Positions 1 through 9,490 of a stretch of DNA of 64,000 nt are shown here, piece after piece. The notes beneath the pieces were generated by a model. It worked only from the letters and a program-made list of their open reading frames with translations, searched no databases and was not told where the DNA came from. Each line of letters starts with the position of its first letter. Position 1 is the stretch's first letter. A program made the position numbers and the translations under genes. The stretch covers positions 60,586,705 to 60,650,704 of the forward strand of contig NC_068567.1 in NCBI RefSeq assembly GCF_025698545.1, given 5' to 3'. This DNA comes from Gossypium raimondii (lineage: Eukaryota; Streptophyta; Magnoliopsida; Malvales; Malvaceae).

Positions 1-300
1 GTAATTTTAGACAAGTTTCCTTTGAAGTGGATACTTGAATCCCAAGTATGATCCGTAATAATCTATCTTCTGGAGTATACGATGATTCTTTCGCCACCTA
101 AGGCGTTAATTTATCTACTAAAATATCGCCCATCTCCACCCAAGATCCCAGCATCACATTTTTATTTTTGTCTAAATTGCAGAGTAAACGGGCTTCTAGG
201 TGCGGTATTTCATTAGTGATTCTTTCAGGACTCCAACTTATCATATGAGTCTGAATTTCATATTTTTTGTATGTGAAAAGAAGTATAAATATCTTCATAT
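1..300 (-). pseudogene. rpoB: Nuclear plastid DNA insertion: rpoB fragment (truncated by window edge)
   Basis: On the minus strand the sequence reads as part of the plastid-encoded RNA polymerase beta subunit, recognisable from segments such as [19 protein letters not shown] and then [12 protein letters not shown] followed by [16 protein letters not shown]. It is broken. A CAG-type glutamine codon has become TAG at about 98-100, and an extra A near 265-270 shifts frame between the YTSFH part and the KYEIQTH part. It continues off the left edge and fades near 300. A plastid polymerase fragment beside nuclear genes and transposons, with stops and no plastid neighbour, fits a decayed NUPT. Identification is from memory of the conserved beta-subunit region. 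Confidence 0.85.
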
Positions 301-884
301 ACTAAACGCTAGCTCTTGTAAACATTTGAAGCTACAATTAAATGTTGCAATTCTTTTCTAAGTTTAGCCATATATTATTATCTAATACAACTTTAATCAC
401 CATTTACAAATACGATCACTTTGCTAATTTATGGATGAGTCCTATACATTTTAGTGTATTGAAATAAAAAAAGAAAAGAAAAAAGATTTTCACACCCATC
501 CACTTTAGACCGAGAAAGAATTCCCCTTGAAAAAAAGGGTTCACATATATAGCTTTACATTTGGATGATCTCGTTTACATTTGTGAGAGATTTTGGACTA
601 AATCTGAATGGGCTGTTTCGAACGAGGATTAGGTGACAAATACGACCTTTTACGTCCCTCACCATAAAGTTCCAACACTTGAATTTGTCAAAAAAAGTGA
701 TTAGTCTCTCCTACATGTTTAAACCCCATTTTTTAATATTTTATTTGTTGATTTTAGATGTTTGAATGTTTTTGAGTAAGGAAGTGGAGGCGAACTGAGC
801 AAAGTCCATCACGATATAGCCGAAAGAGTTGATTTAGTTGAAGGACCAAACTATTATTCTTCAAAAAGAAAAATGAAATTCAAC
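301..884. other. Intergenic, no gene seen
   Basis: AT-rich sequence between the plastid insertion and a SINE copy. No coding or repeat signature was recognised. The plastid-derived DNA could extend a little past 300 but I cannot trace it. Confidence 0.5.
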
Positions 885-1040
885 ACTAAAATAATAAAAT
901 TACTACTTCTAACTACTCATAGCCTCCTCTCCTCAACTCAAAAATAGAAGAATAATGCGCTTCAATATACTCAAACCCATGTCACCCTGCATTAGCAATA
1001 ATACTTATACCAATAGAGCTAAGACTCAATCAACACGGAC
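885..1040 (-). mobile_element. tRNA-derived SINE, family A, copy 1
   Basis: Read on the minus strand it carries an A-box-like stretch (TTAGCTCTATTGGTATAAG) followed about 40 bases later by a B-box-like GGTTTGAGT, then a conserved tail near a CCTCTATTTTTGAG-type segment. Related copies lie at 25878-26012, 49045-49178 and 63475-63540, with a worn one at 53140-53228. Shared order of boxes and tail marks a Pol III SINE family. Ends are approximate. Confidence 0.65.
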
Positions 1041-1177
1041 CTAACAAATTAATACAACTCAACTTGAATATGATTTAACTCCAACTTAAATCGAGGTCAA
1101 ACTTAGTAGTGACTAAAGTCTATGAGTTAATATTCGCTCACCAACATTTTAATTTTAATTCCTTTCTTTCCAACATA

Positions 1178-1303
1178 TTGACTTATTCATATATTTCATA
1201 TCACTAAGTCAAAACCGTGGTTTTTACGTTTTCAAAAACCCACCATTTTCAACTCCCTCAAAATTTATTACTCTTTTCAACTTTACTATTTTACAAAAGT
1301 CAA
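1178..1303 (+). promoter_or_regulatory. Three W-box cores upstream of the PIP-like gene
   Basis: TTGACT occurs at 1178-1183, and its reverse complement AGTCAA at 1207-1212 and 1298-1303, all within 240 bases of the ATG at 1418. TTGAC[C/T] is the WRKY-factor W-box. Clusters of it are common before defence-induced genes, which fits the induced-peptide family of the downstream gene. Function is inferred. Confidence 0.45.
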
Positions 1304-1341
1304 ATATGCGATTGGGTACCAAAATCCCCCCACACCACCTT

Positions 1342-1364
1342 TATATATATATATATATATATAT
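1342..1364 (+). promoter_or_regulatory. TA run, probable TATA region of the PIP-like gene
   Basis: An uninterrupted TA dinucleotide run ends about 54 bases before the ATG at 1418. It is the only TATA-like sequence at a workable distance, so it may double as core promoter and microsatellite. Confidence 0.45.
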
Positions 1365-1417
1365 TTGTGTGTATCCCATATATCTCAAATTTTGAACCAA
1401 ATTGAAAGAGAAGAAAA

Positions 1418-1627
1418 ATGGGTTCTAGCAATATGATCCAAGTTATTAATCTCCTTTTCATCTTCATATTTTTTCTATTGCTCTCAAATTCTTTGCATGT
1501 TGAGGGATCAAGGTTCTTAAAAGATCATCAAGGGGTTTCATCTTCTTTTTCTTCGATTTCCTATATAAAGCGTTTTAGTATAAGCATAGCTTACTCCGGT
1601 CCTAGCCGTCGTGGAGCCGGTCATTGA
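1418..1627 (+). CDS. Secreted PIP/PIP-like signalling peptide precursor
   Basis: A 69-residue precursor with three parts. Residues 1-30 are a strongly hydrophobic signal peptide (LLFIFIFFLLLSNS), cleaved probably near HVEG/SRFL. A variable spacer of about 29 residues follows. The last ten residues, 60-69, are SGPSRRGAGH and end exactly at the stop codon. SGPS..G.GH at the C-terminus is the hallmark of the PAMP-induced peptide family. Those peptides are processed, usually proline-hydroxylated, and in Arabidopsis PIP1 is perceived by the receptor kinase RLK7 to amplify immunity. The RFLKDH segment after the signal peptide also resembles the family. The start was chosen because the signal peptide follows directly and AAAATGGG is a fair plant context. 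There are no introns. A decayed tandem copy starts at 2667. Confusion with IDA- or CEP-type peptides is unlikely given the motif. Confidence 0.85.
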   Translation: MGSSNMIQVINLLFIFIFFLLLSNSLHVEGSRFLKDHQGVSSSFSSISYIKRFSISIAYSGPSRRGAGH

Positions 1628-2135
1628 CGGAAGCCGATGTGTTTCGTGTTAAACATTATTTTCCCATCGCCAAGGTCACTGGGTCACAAGGTTCAGTCAA
1701 GTAGCTAGCTTTTAATATTTGATGAAGGAGATCGTATGAGGTAACCATGCATGCGCTAAGGACTCAGCACCTTCATGATGGTGTGTGTGTGTGTGTTTGT
1801 TCTGTCCTAAGAAAGGGCAAGTCATAGAGTTGATTTTTTTTTTTTTAAGTTTTCTTTTTAAATTTCTTTTAGCATTTTTTCTATGCTTGCTACAAGATAA
1901 AAATATGTAATATATTTAATGTTTATGTAATGTAAATGATTTTTTATCAGACAAATGAATGTAGTGTTTGAACTTCTATTCCTCTCTTACTTAATTTTGG
2001 ATTGCCCATTTTATGATCGCTTATATAAATACAAATTACAATTTTTTGGTACTTCTTGCTGCCTATAAGATTGATTGAAGATTATCATTATTGAAGGTCC
2101 AATATTTTATCAATGAATTATTTATACTGTGGATG

Positions 2136-2169
<34 letters not shown>

Positions 2170-2211
2170 ATTAATAACATTCTCTATCCTTATAGTTTTT
2201 CTTTGTACTCT
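1628..2211 (+). other. 3' region of the PIP-like gene
   Basis: The 3' flank is partly shared with the dead copy at 2667-3360, for example the CTAAGGACT.AGCACCTTCAT segment near 1755, and the block at about 1880-2010 that matches 3249-3360. It is therefore probably 3' UTR plus duplicated flank. A TA microsatellite sits at about 2138-2166. Confidence 0.55.
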
Positions 2212-2330
2212 TTAGCCTGGTTGACAATGTTGCAATTGTAGCAATCAGAGGAGCGTATAAGTTCAAGCGTATTTAAGTGTACATTTCCTTCCATTTAAAT
2301 GTTGGGAAGGGATTATAAGTAAAAAAAGGC
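2212..2330 (+). mobile_element. tRNA-derived SINE, family C, copy 1
   Basis: An A-box-like GCCTGGTTGACAATG and, about 40 bases on, a B-box-like AAGTTCAAGCG are followed by the family tail TTTAAATGTTGGGAAGGGA and a short A run. The same arrangement recurs at 4860-5016 and 28104-28200. Degenerate; ends approximate. Confidence 0.5.
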
Positions 2331-2666
2331 ATTACATAAAAAAATCGTTTTGCACTCTTATTTATTTATTTATTTATTTAATAAATCATTTATTCAAATT
2401 TAAACATGAAAAATATATACACGTACATATTAAAATAAAAAGAAATTTTAAAAAGTATAAAGATAGATAATTTGTTATTCCGATCAGTTTATTTGGTTAA
2501 AAGATGAGAAAATAGAAGAAAAAACAATATTTTTCTTTCATAAATTGTTTGATAAAGTTAAAAAATGAATTTATCTTTTAAACATGTACACTTAACATAC
2601 ATTTCTCTGCCCATCTTTGTAACTACAAAAGAAAATGTGGATTCAAGCACAATTAAATACGTAAGG

Positions 2667-3360
2667 TTTTTTCTATTCGCCTCAAACTCTTTGAATGTTG
2701 AGGCTGAAGGTTCTTAAAAGATCATCAAAGGGCTTCTTCTTCTTCTCTTTCGAATTCAGATATAAAGGGCTTTAGTATAAACATAGCTACTCCGATCCTA
2801 GCTGCTGCAGAGCCGACCATTGGCGGAAGCTGACATCTTTCGTGTTAAATACTATTTTCCCATCACAAGGTCATTGGGTCACAAGGTTCAATGAAGTAGC
2901 TAAGTTGTTAGTATTGATGAAGGGGATCATATTAGGTAACCCTAGCAGCCATGTTCATGCATGCCCTAAGGACTAAGCACCTTCATAATGGTGTATTTTT
3001 TTTATCCTAAGAGGGCAAGTCATAGAGTTGAAAAAAAAATTGTTAATTTTTTTCCATGCTTGCAACACGATATATATATATATATATATATAGATAAATT
3101 TATCATAAAAGTCCCTATATTAAAAATTGAATTGCATTTTACTCCCTATTAAAAATAGACAAATTAATCCATATACCTTAAATGAAAGAACAAATCATTC
3201 TTTTTTTTTATCTCAATTTCATCCCTCTAGAAATTGAGAAATCAGTCCATGCTTGCTTGCTACAAGATATATGTTACGTAATGTAAATGGATTTTTTATC
3301 GAATGTAGTGTTTGAATTTCTAATCCTCTCTTAATTTTGGATTTGCCCATATTAATACAT
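2667..3360 (+). pseudogene. Dead tandem copy of the PIP-like peptide gene
   Basis: About 2667-2850 aligns with the coding part of the gene at 1418-1627 (shared CTTAAAAGATCATCAA and GGCTTTAGTATAAACATAGCT), and later parts align with its 3' flank. The ATG and signal-peptide region have no counterpart. One base is lost where the intact gene reads ATAGCTTACTCC. The codons for the mature motif are altered, with GTCGTGGAGCC changed to GCTGCAGAGCC. The 3' part is split by about 160 bases of foreign sequence near 3085-3245, with TGCTTGC repeated on both sides. The secreted peptide cannot be made. It shows this locus has duplicated locally. Confidence 0.8.
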
Positions 3361-3666
3361 TATGATGGTTTGCACAAATATTAAGATATTCAATGTTTCT
3401 CAATCTTGCACACATATATAAATACAAATTATATCAAGCACATGTCACGCATGTGTAGATAATCAATACTATTTTTGAAATCGTAAACGTATATGCAATC
3501 ATTTTTTATCATCTTGTGTTGTCAAGGGTACCTTTTATATAATATAAGTTCATAAAAGTTAGTACCACTATGTTACTTAAATATTTAATGATAGTTAAGG
3601 TAACACTACTGTTATACATAAATATTTTTTATAATTAAAATTTAACTGTTTATTTTTTATATATAA
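3361..3666. other. Intergenic, nothing recognised
   Basis: AT-rich sequence between the pseudogene and a MITE. No ORF or repeat was recognised. Confidence 0.5.
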
Positions 3667-4208
3667 GGTATAATAATAAATTTAGTCTTCAATCTTTACA
3701 TATTTATTTAATTTGACTCCTACTTTATTAGAAAATTTTGAAATTAATATAGTTAAAAGGTCAAAAGACCTTAATAACAAATCTAAAAAAAATCAATTCA
3801 GCCCTTTTAAAATTTAAAATTATTTGAAATATCATGAAAATTATTAAAAATTTATAAAAAATTAAAATTATAATTTTTTATTAAAACATAATAATAATGA
3901 CCTAACAAAATTTTTTTCAAAATCACCATTAGATTTTAATGGATAAATATTGTTTTCTTTTTAATAAGAATTTTAAAATTTAAAATTACTATAAGTTTCT
4001 TTTATAAATTTTGTTAATAATTTTATGATTTTTTAATAATTTTAAATTTTTAAAAGGGATTAATTGATTTTTTTAATTTGTTACCAAGGCCTTTTTGACT
4101 CTTTAGCCTTATAAGTTAAAAAAAAAATTCTAATTTACTTCCAATAAAAGAGTAGGGGTCAAATTAAATAAATGTATAAAGGTTGAAGGCTAAATTTGTT
4201 ATTATACC
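3667..4208. mobile_element. Foldback MITE, about 542 bp
   Basis: The left end GGTATAATAATAAATTTAG is matched in inverted orientation by the right end CTAAATTTGTTATTATACC. Inverted complementarity continues inward through the GTCAAATTAAATAAAT and CTTTTTGACC segments almost to the centre. It has no coding capacity. I could not read a clean target duplication in the AT-rich flanks, so the superfamily is open. Confidence 0.65.
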
Positions 4209-4260
4209 TTATATATACATCAAATTTTAATGGAGGGTTGTTTTGCTCACTCATCTAACA

Positions 4261-4765
4261 TAAACCTTATCATGAGTCGGGTCCCCCGAAAAGTGGGAGG
4301 GTGTGGGCAAAAATATAGACCCAAAAAATGGAATTGGGCAAAAAAGGCTCGTTTAGAAAATGAGCTGCGCCTCAGGTAAGCTTTTTTCATTGTTTTGCTG
4401 TCATTTCACTATTATATTGCTACTATTTTGTTGTTATTATTTGGATATTATATAACTCTTGTTTATTGTTAATTTTGCTACTATTTTAGAGGCATTTGCT
4501 TGTTATTTAAGCATAAAAACTTTTTTAATTTATTTTTAATTTGTTGGGAAACATTTATTTGTTTTTAGTGTATTTGATGTCTTATATTTTTAAATTTATT
4601 TTTATATAAAAAATTTAATATGGGCAAATCGAGCTTAGGTTTTAGCTTCTTTTTATCTGGGCTAGGACAAAAATTTAGGCTCATTTTTCGGGTCGAGCCC
4701 GAGCCTATCAAACGAGCCTGGATTTTTGTTACGGCCTAGCCCGATTCAGCCCATGATCACCTCTA
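4261..4765. mobile_element. hAT-like non-autonomous element, about 505 bp
   Basis: The ends are imperfect inverted repeats around CATGAGTCGGG and CCCGATTCAGCCCATGATC. The right end is CACCTCTA, as in relatives at 11606-12229 and 25199-25621. Flanks ATCTAACA (4253-4260) and ATCTAACG (4766-4773) give an 8-bp target duplication with one mismatch, as hAT insertions do. The interior shares GACCCAAAAAAT and GGGCAAAAAA blocks with the 11606 element. Non-coding. Confidence 0.65.
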
Positions 4766-4859
4766 ATCTAACGTAGGTGGGCTAATTTGTCCTTTTTTTT
4801 CAATAGAGGGGCTAAAATGTAATCTAAGGTATAGTATAGGGGGTTTTGTGGTACTTTTA

Positions 4860-5016
4860 CCCTCACTTGGCATCGTTGTTGTTGTAACTACCAGGAAGAT
4901 GTGGGTTCAAGTCTGATTAAAATATATTATCCCTTTTTATGAAAGCATGCAAGTATTATTTTTTTATTTAAGGGTTGGGGGTTTCTGAGCAGTAGTAGGA
5001 ATTGTATTAAAAAAAG
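4860..5016 (+). mobile_element. tRNA-derived SINE, family C, copy 2
   Basis: The best preserved family C copy. An A-box-like GGCATCGTTGTTG is followed by the B-box-like GGGTTCAAGTCTG about 45 bases later. The conserved tail TTTAAGGGTTGGGGG and an ending in TTGTATTAAAAAAA complete it. Box spacing and terminal A-rich stretch support a tRNA-derived retroposon. Confidence 0.6.
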
Positions 5017-5401
5017 GGTTAAATAATTTTTTGGGGCTTGAACTTGGTAATATTTCTCTCACATTGAAGCTTTAACTTTTTTTTTGTTCAAATTAGGCCT
5101 TGAACGGCAATTGTTTCCACATTGGGGCTTGTACTTTTTTTTTCCAACTTAGTGCTTGAAAACCTTAGAGTTCAGACCTAATGTGGGAACAATTATTAAG
5201 TTTAGGCCCCAATATGGGAACAATTGCCAAGTCAATGGCTAATTTGGACAAAAAAGGTTTAAGCCCTAATATGGAAATAGTTGCCTAGTTGCCCAATGTG
5301 GGAACAATTGTTAAGTTTAGGACTTAACTTGGATAAAAAAAAAGTTTAAACCCCAATGTGGAAAAAATTATCAAGTTTAGACCCAAATAATGATTTAACT
5401 C
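5017..5401. mobile_element. Inverted-repeat element, about 385 bp
   Basis: The left end GGGTTAAATAATTTTTTGG pairs with the right end CCCAAATAATGATTTAACTC. Internal blocks such as CAATGTGG/CCACATTG repeat in both orientations around phrases of AACAATT and AAGTTTAGG. Consistent with a decayed MITE. No clear target duplication; it abuts the SINE at 4860-5016. Confidence 0.5.
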
Positions 5402-5914
5402 TTAGCAAACTTACATATCTCTTATTTTGATCTAATTTTGAGTTTCATCCCCTACTTTATAAAGCTTGAGAAGTTAGCCCATCCATTTTAATTTTTCAAA
5501 ATTTAATCTTTATACTTAATGACACGAGCAAGTTAGTCTAATAGGGTAATTTTGTTAAATTTTACTTTTAAATCATTGATTTGGAAATCATCAATTGAAT
5601 AACTTAAATACAAGAAATTAGTAAAAATAAAGTAGTCTAGCAATTTATATGCAACAAATTAGCAAAAATAACCATTCAAATTCACGTGTTTATTAATAAC
5701 TTGACTACCGTCACAATTTTCATGAAATATGAGTATCAAATTCTAAAATTAAAATATATAAATTAACTTCTCAATTTTGTACTTTGAAAAATTTTACAAT
5801 TGGACTCATTTAGTTTCTCTCTCCTTTTTTTTTTCATTCCAATTTGGATAATTATTTTATCATTAAGCATTATAAAACGATCATCTTTATTATTTTCTCT
5901 TCTATTTTTTTTGG
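5402..5914. other. Intergenic, nothing recognised
   Basis: AT-rich sequence with no ORF of interest and no repeat recognised within the window. Confidence 0.5.
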
Positions 5915-6030
5915 TGAATTACAAGACGAGGGCAAAGCCCTAACAGCATCGCGACTAATACGACTTGAACCCAAGCTACACCTGAGGCGGTAAACACCCT
6001 AATCATCAAACCAATGCACGGAATACACCC
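5915..6030 (-). mobile_element. tRNA-derived SINE, family B, copy 1
   Basis: On the minus strand it shows GTTTGATGATTAGGGTG, then the B-box-like GGGTTCAAGTCG, then GCCCTCGTCTTGTAATTCACC and a T/A-rich end. The same order is at 49440-49562 (minus) and 56676-56768 (plus). This repeated tail marks a second SINE family. Confidence 0.6.
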
Positions 6031-8952
6031 ATTTTCCACACTTTTGGCTCATCTTTTTCCATCTTTTCATTTTACCAAAAATACCTTTTTAAGTTTAAAC
6101 TCTACATTCAAAGTCATAACTTTGACTTTTGAACTATTTGTGTAGTTTAATAATTTTTTTTCTTCGAAAGGACCCATTTGATAAAACTATTATTTAGTAA
6201 AATTATTTTTGATCCTCCAAAACAAAAGATTATTATTTAGTCTTTTTGAAGTGATGAAATCATAAGTTATCACAAAAAAAATTTTAATTTCGACTCTCTA
6301 ACTTTTTGATCAATTTAGTTTAAAATGATTTATTTTTTTATAAATAATAAATATTACAACGAGGGTTTTTTATTTTTATATAAAATTTATAAAATATTAA
6401 TTTAAACATGAAATAAATTTAAAATAATACTTACAGGGATTTAAATATAAGACACATTGGTATCTAAAAACTCATTCTTACCCTTTCAAGCTTCATTTAA
6501 ATATACATTTCTTGAAACATTCTTTCTTGTTGGCTTTTTCTTTGAAAAGAATAATAACATGCATTACAATATTTGGGATGATTAATGCTTCCACACCAAC
6601 ACCCAACAACTTTTCCCTTTTTTAATATATATATATATAAGATGATCAAAATATTCCCCGTCCTAAATGTGGTTTGTATTTGAGTCGCGTTTATCACGTT
6701 TATTATTCGGATTTTGATCAGGCATTTTTAAAAAAATTAATTTCTATCATCAATTAGCTCAAATGTTGGAGAGGATAAGAAAAAAACATAATTTTTATAT
6801 TCAAGTTATAATTTATAGTTTGTATGTAAATTTAAGTGTAACAATATATATAATATTTTAATTTTAATTTTTTATTGAATTGGTGTTACGGGTTAATCGG
6901 GCATTAATTAAATTAATTAAAATTGAGAAAAAAAATAGGAAAACAAGAATATAGGGATGGGAACATCATATATTATGGTCTTCAGTCATCTATGATAAAC
7001 AAACGACAATAATACAAGTGGACCGACCAACCATAGCAGCCTTTTTTTGGGGGGTGGGGGGTTAAAAATATATTGTAGTTTGATAAAATTTTAATTTTAA
7101 TTTTAATCTTATACTTAAAAAAATTTATTTAAAAAACTCAGTACAATTATTAAAAATGTAAATATTTTCTGTTAGCATTTGTCAATTTAATATGCTGATT
7201 AGACTGTTCTCTTGTGATTGTGACGAGGTATATATGTTGAATTGACAAATTTTTATGGTAACTATCAATGATAATAGTGATTTAATTAGAATTCTTTTTA
7301 ACTTTTAAAGTACATAGACTAAATCTCAAAATTTATCAAAGTATAAGGACTAATAACATATTTTAACCATTTTTTCAGCTGCATACCATGCTAGCTTTAT
7401 TAGATTTAAATGGTAAAATCGAGCTTATAAAAATCATGAAGTCTTAGGTTTAAATCCCTTATTCTTATAACATGTATGTATTTATATAGATTTATCAAAA
7501 TATAAAAAATATATAAATATTCTCGAAATAATATTTGTTGCATTAAAAATTGAATGGGCTTTTAGTAATTTTACAATTGAATCAAGACTCGATTAATGAA
7601 TAAAACCAATTCGATCAATCACAAATCATAATAGTATGGATATATAGTTTAGTTATAACTGATAACTCCTTGTGGTGCAATGGAATGTTTGCCACATTTT
7701 CGCTGTCAAAACTAAAGTTGAGACTGGTGGTCTAACTGGTTAAGTTGTTAGTTCAATTAAGTCCATATTAACTTTTGAATTAACCAATCCAATATCTTTC
7801 TCCAAATCAATACTCCAATTAATTTTCGATGTTCCCATTTTCACACGTGAGTACATATATATTAACATGTATGTGTATGTGTGTAAATATATAATAATGT
7901 GTCCCATTTGATGTTCGCAAAAACAATTGTTTATCCACAATAAATAGTTAATTTCGGCTATTAATATTTATGCTTTGAGCAGTGTTTCTGAAGGTAATAA
8001 TAAAGTTACTCAAAATTAAATATTCACATTGCTTTACTTACGGTGTTTATTTGGTGAAAATGAATTATCAAAGAAATCATTCTTAAAAAAGAGGGTAAAA
8101 TCAAGGTTTTGTTTAAGAAAAATGTCTTACCAATTTTTTCCCATAAGACATTTTCTAAACTGATAAAGCTCTGTTCACTGTCTTCACTATAGAAGAAATA
8201 AAAAGGGGAAGCTTTCAGAGCAATAGAGGCACTGTCGAAGAAAAAGCCCCTTATATTCTAATTTTATATTTTTTATGATTTAGTCCCTGAAATCTAAATT
8301 TTTACTAGTCTACAATTTAATTCCTCAAAAATAGATTTTCTTATTCTATAGTTCAGTCTTAAACCTCGTTTTGTACAGATTTGTAAAATAGTCCATTTTT
8401 AAAATTTCTAGATTTTATAATTTAGTCCTTACAACTAAAATTGTCAAAATTTCCAAAATTAAGTCCTTGATTTTGAATAGTTAAACTTTCATATTCTATT
8501 TTTCAAAATTGTAAATTCTCAAATAATGTAAATTAGTCCAAAACTCAAGTTTTGAAATCTTTACAATTTAACCCCTATAGTTTCAAACATTACTATTTTA
8601 TGCTCAACTTTCCAAATTTTCATATTTCATAATCACTACATCAATGTTTCAATTTCACTACTCAAACCCTTAGAAATTGAAATTTTAAAAATTTTACAAA
8701 TTAGTCCTTACTTCAATTTTTATCAAATTAAATATTTGTCAACTTACTCATCCAAATAATATTAAAATAAATATTTACCACTTTAAACTTAATTAAACAT
8801 AAATTTATATATATTCTCTAATGTATTTAAATTAACAATTAAGCTTAATTAAGTAAATTAAGATTAATTAAAACTAAAACATGATTAATTAAAATATAAA
8901 TAAGTTTTATGAAATAAAATCAATTAAACAATGAAAAATAATAAAATCTCAA
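6031..8952. other. Long intergenic stretch without a recognised gene
   Basis: Very AT-rich. A possible family B SINE scrap lies near 6655-6715 (GAGTCGCG..TATCACG). Much of 8250-8760 reads as low-complexity remnants of the 'TTAGTCC..AAATTT' kind seen inside other decayed repeats in this window. No coding signal with plausible codon structure was found. Confidence 0.5.
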
Positions 8953-9132
8953 ATGTACGTTTGTTTCATTGAAAACAATTTTCATGAAATATTTTCAGGA
9001 GATCTGCCAAACACCAGAAAATATTTTACACAAATTCATCCAAACACCAGAAAATATTAGCTTTTCTAAGAAAGTAAGTTATTTTCCAGAAATTATTTTT
9101 CAAAAACCATTTTCAGTGAAACAAACGGAGCC
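8953..9132. mobile_element. Small MITE, about 180 bp
   Basis: The left GTACGTTTGTTTCATTGAAAA is matched by the inverted right end TTTTCAGTGAAACAAACGG, and the ACCAGAAAATATT motif is repeated inside. The GTTTGTTTCA.TGAAAA terminus is like that of common dicot hAT-type MITEs. Target duplication not resolved. It lies about 360 bp beyond the UGT stop codon. Confidence 0.5.
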
Positions 9133-9410
9133 TTAATAGCTCTTTTAAAAGAATTAAATAACAGTTATTTGTTTTTAGATGTATGCATACTAGTATTTAG
9201 TTATTTTTTTCATTTATTTAGTTTGTTACATTACGTGTCACAAAATAGTATAAAGTTTCAAAAATATATTGTACTTCTAATGGGAGCTGCAAATTTAAAC
9301 TTTGGATATAATATTATTGAGAAAGACAATTACAAATCTCGAATTAAGATTTTCATGTTATGGCCCATTAGACTTTCAGTGCCCAAACTCTTCAAGTTCG
9401 GCTAAAGTAA

Positions 9411-9490
9411 CTAGCAGCCCGGTAGATGCTGCTGCATTAGGTACTTATTCACAAAATTCATAGCATCAGCATCAATGTCGTCAAGGTGAT
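9411..9490 (-). pseudogene. Out-of-frame relic of the ancestral UGT84A C-terminal tail
   Basis: Directly downstream of the stop of the 9491-10912 gene, another frame reads DIDADAMNFVNKY and continues to a TAG at 9411-9413. This matches the tail TMNFVNKH of the paralogue at 15364-16845. The tail was therefore once coding and was cut off by a frameshift and stop. Confidence 0.75.

Noticed and set aside
5017-5401. 9-bp target duplication for the inverted-repeat element
   Set aside because: Flanking bases ATTAAAAAA and TTAGCAAAC do not match, so no superfamily was assigned.
7660-7745. Possible tRNA-like sequence (GTGGTCTAACTGGTTAAG)
   Set aside because: No cloverleaf can be closed and no proper B-box follows at tRNA spacing.
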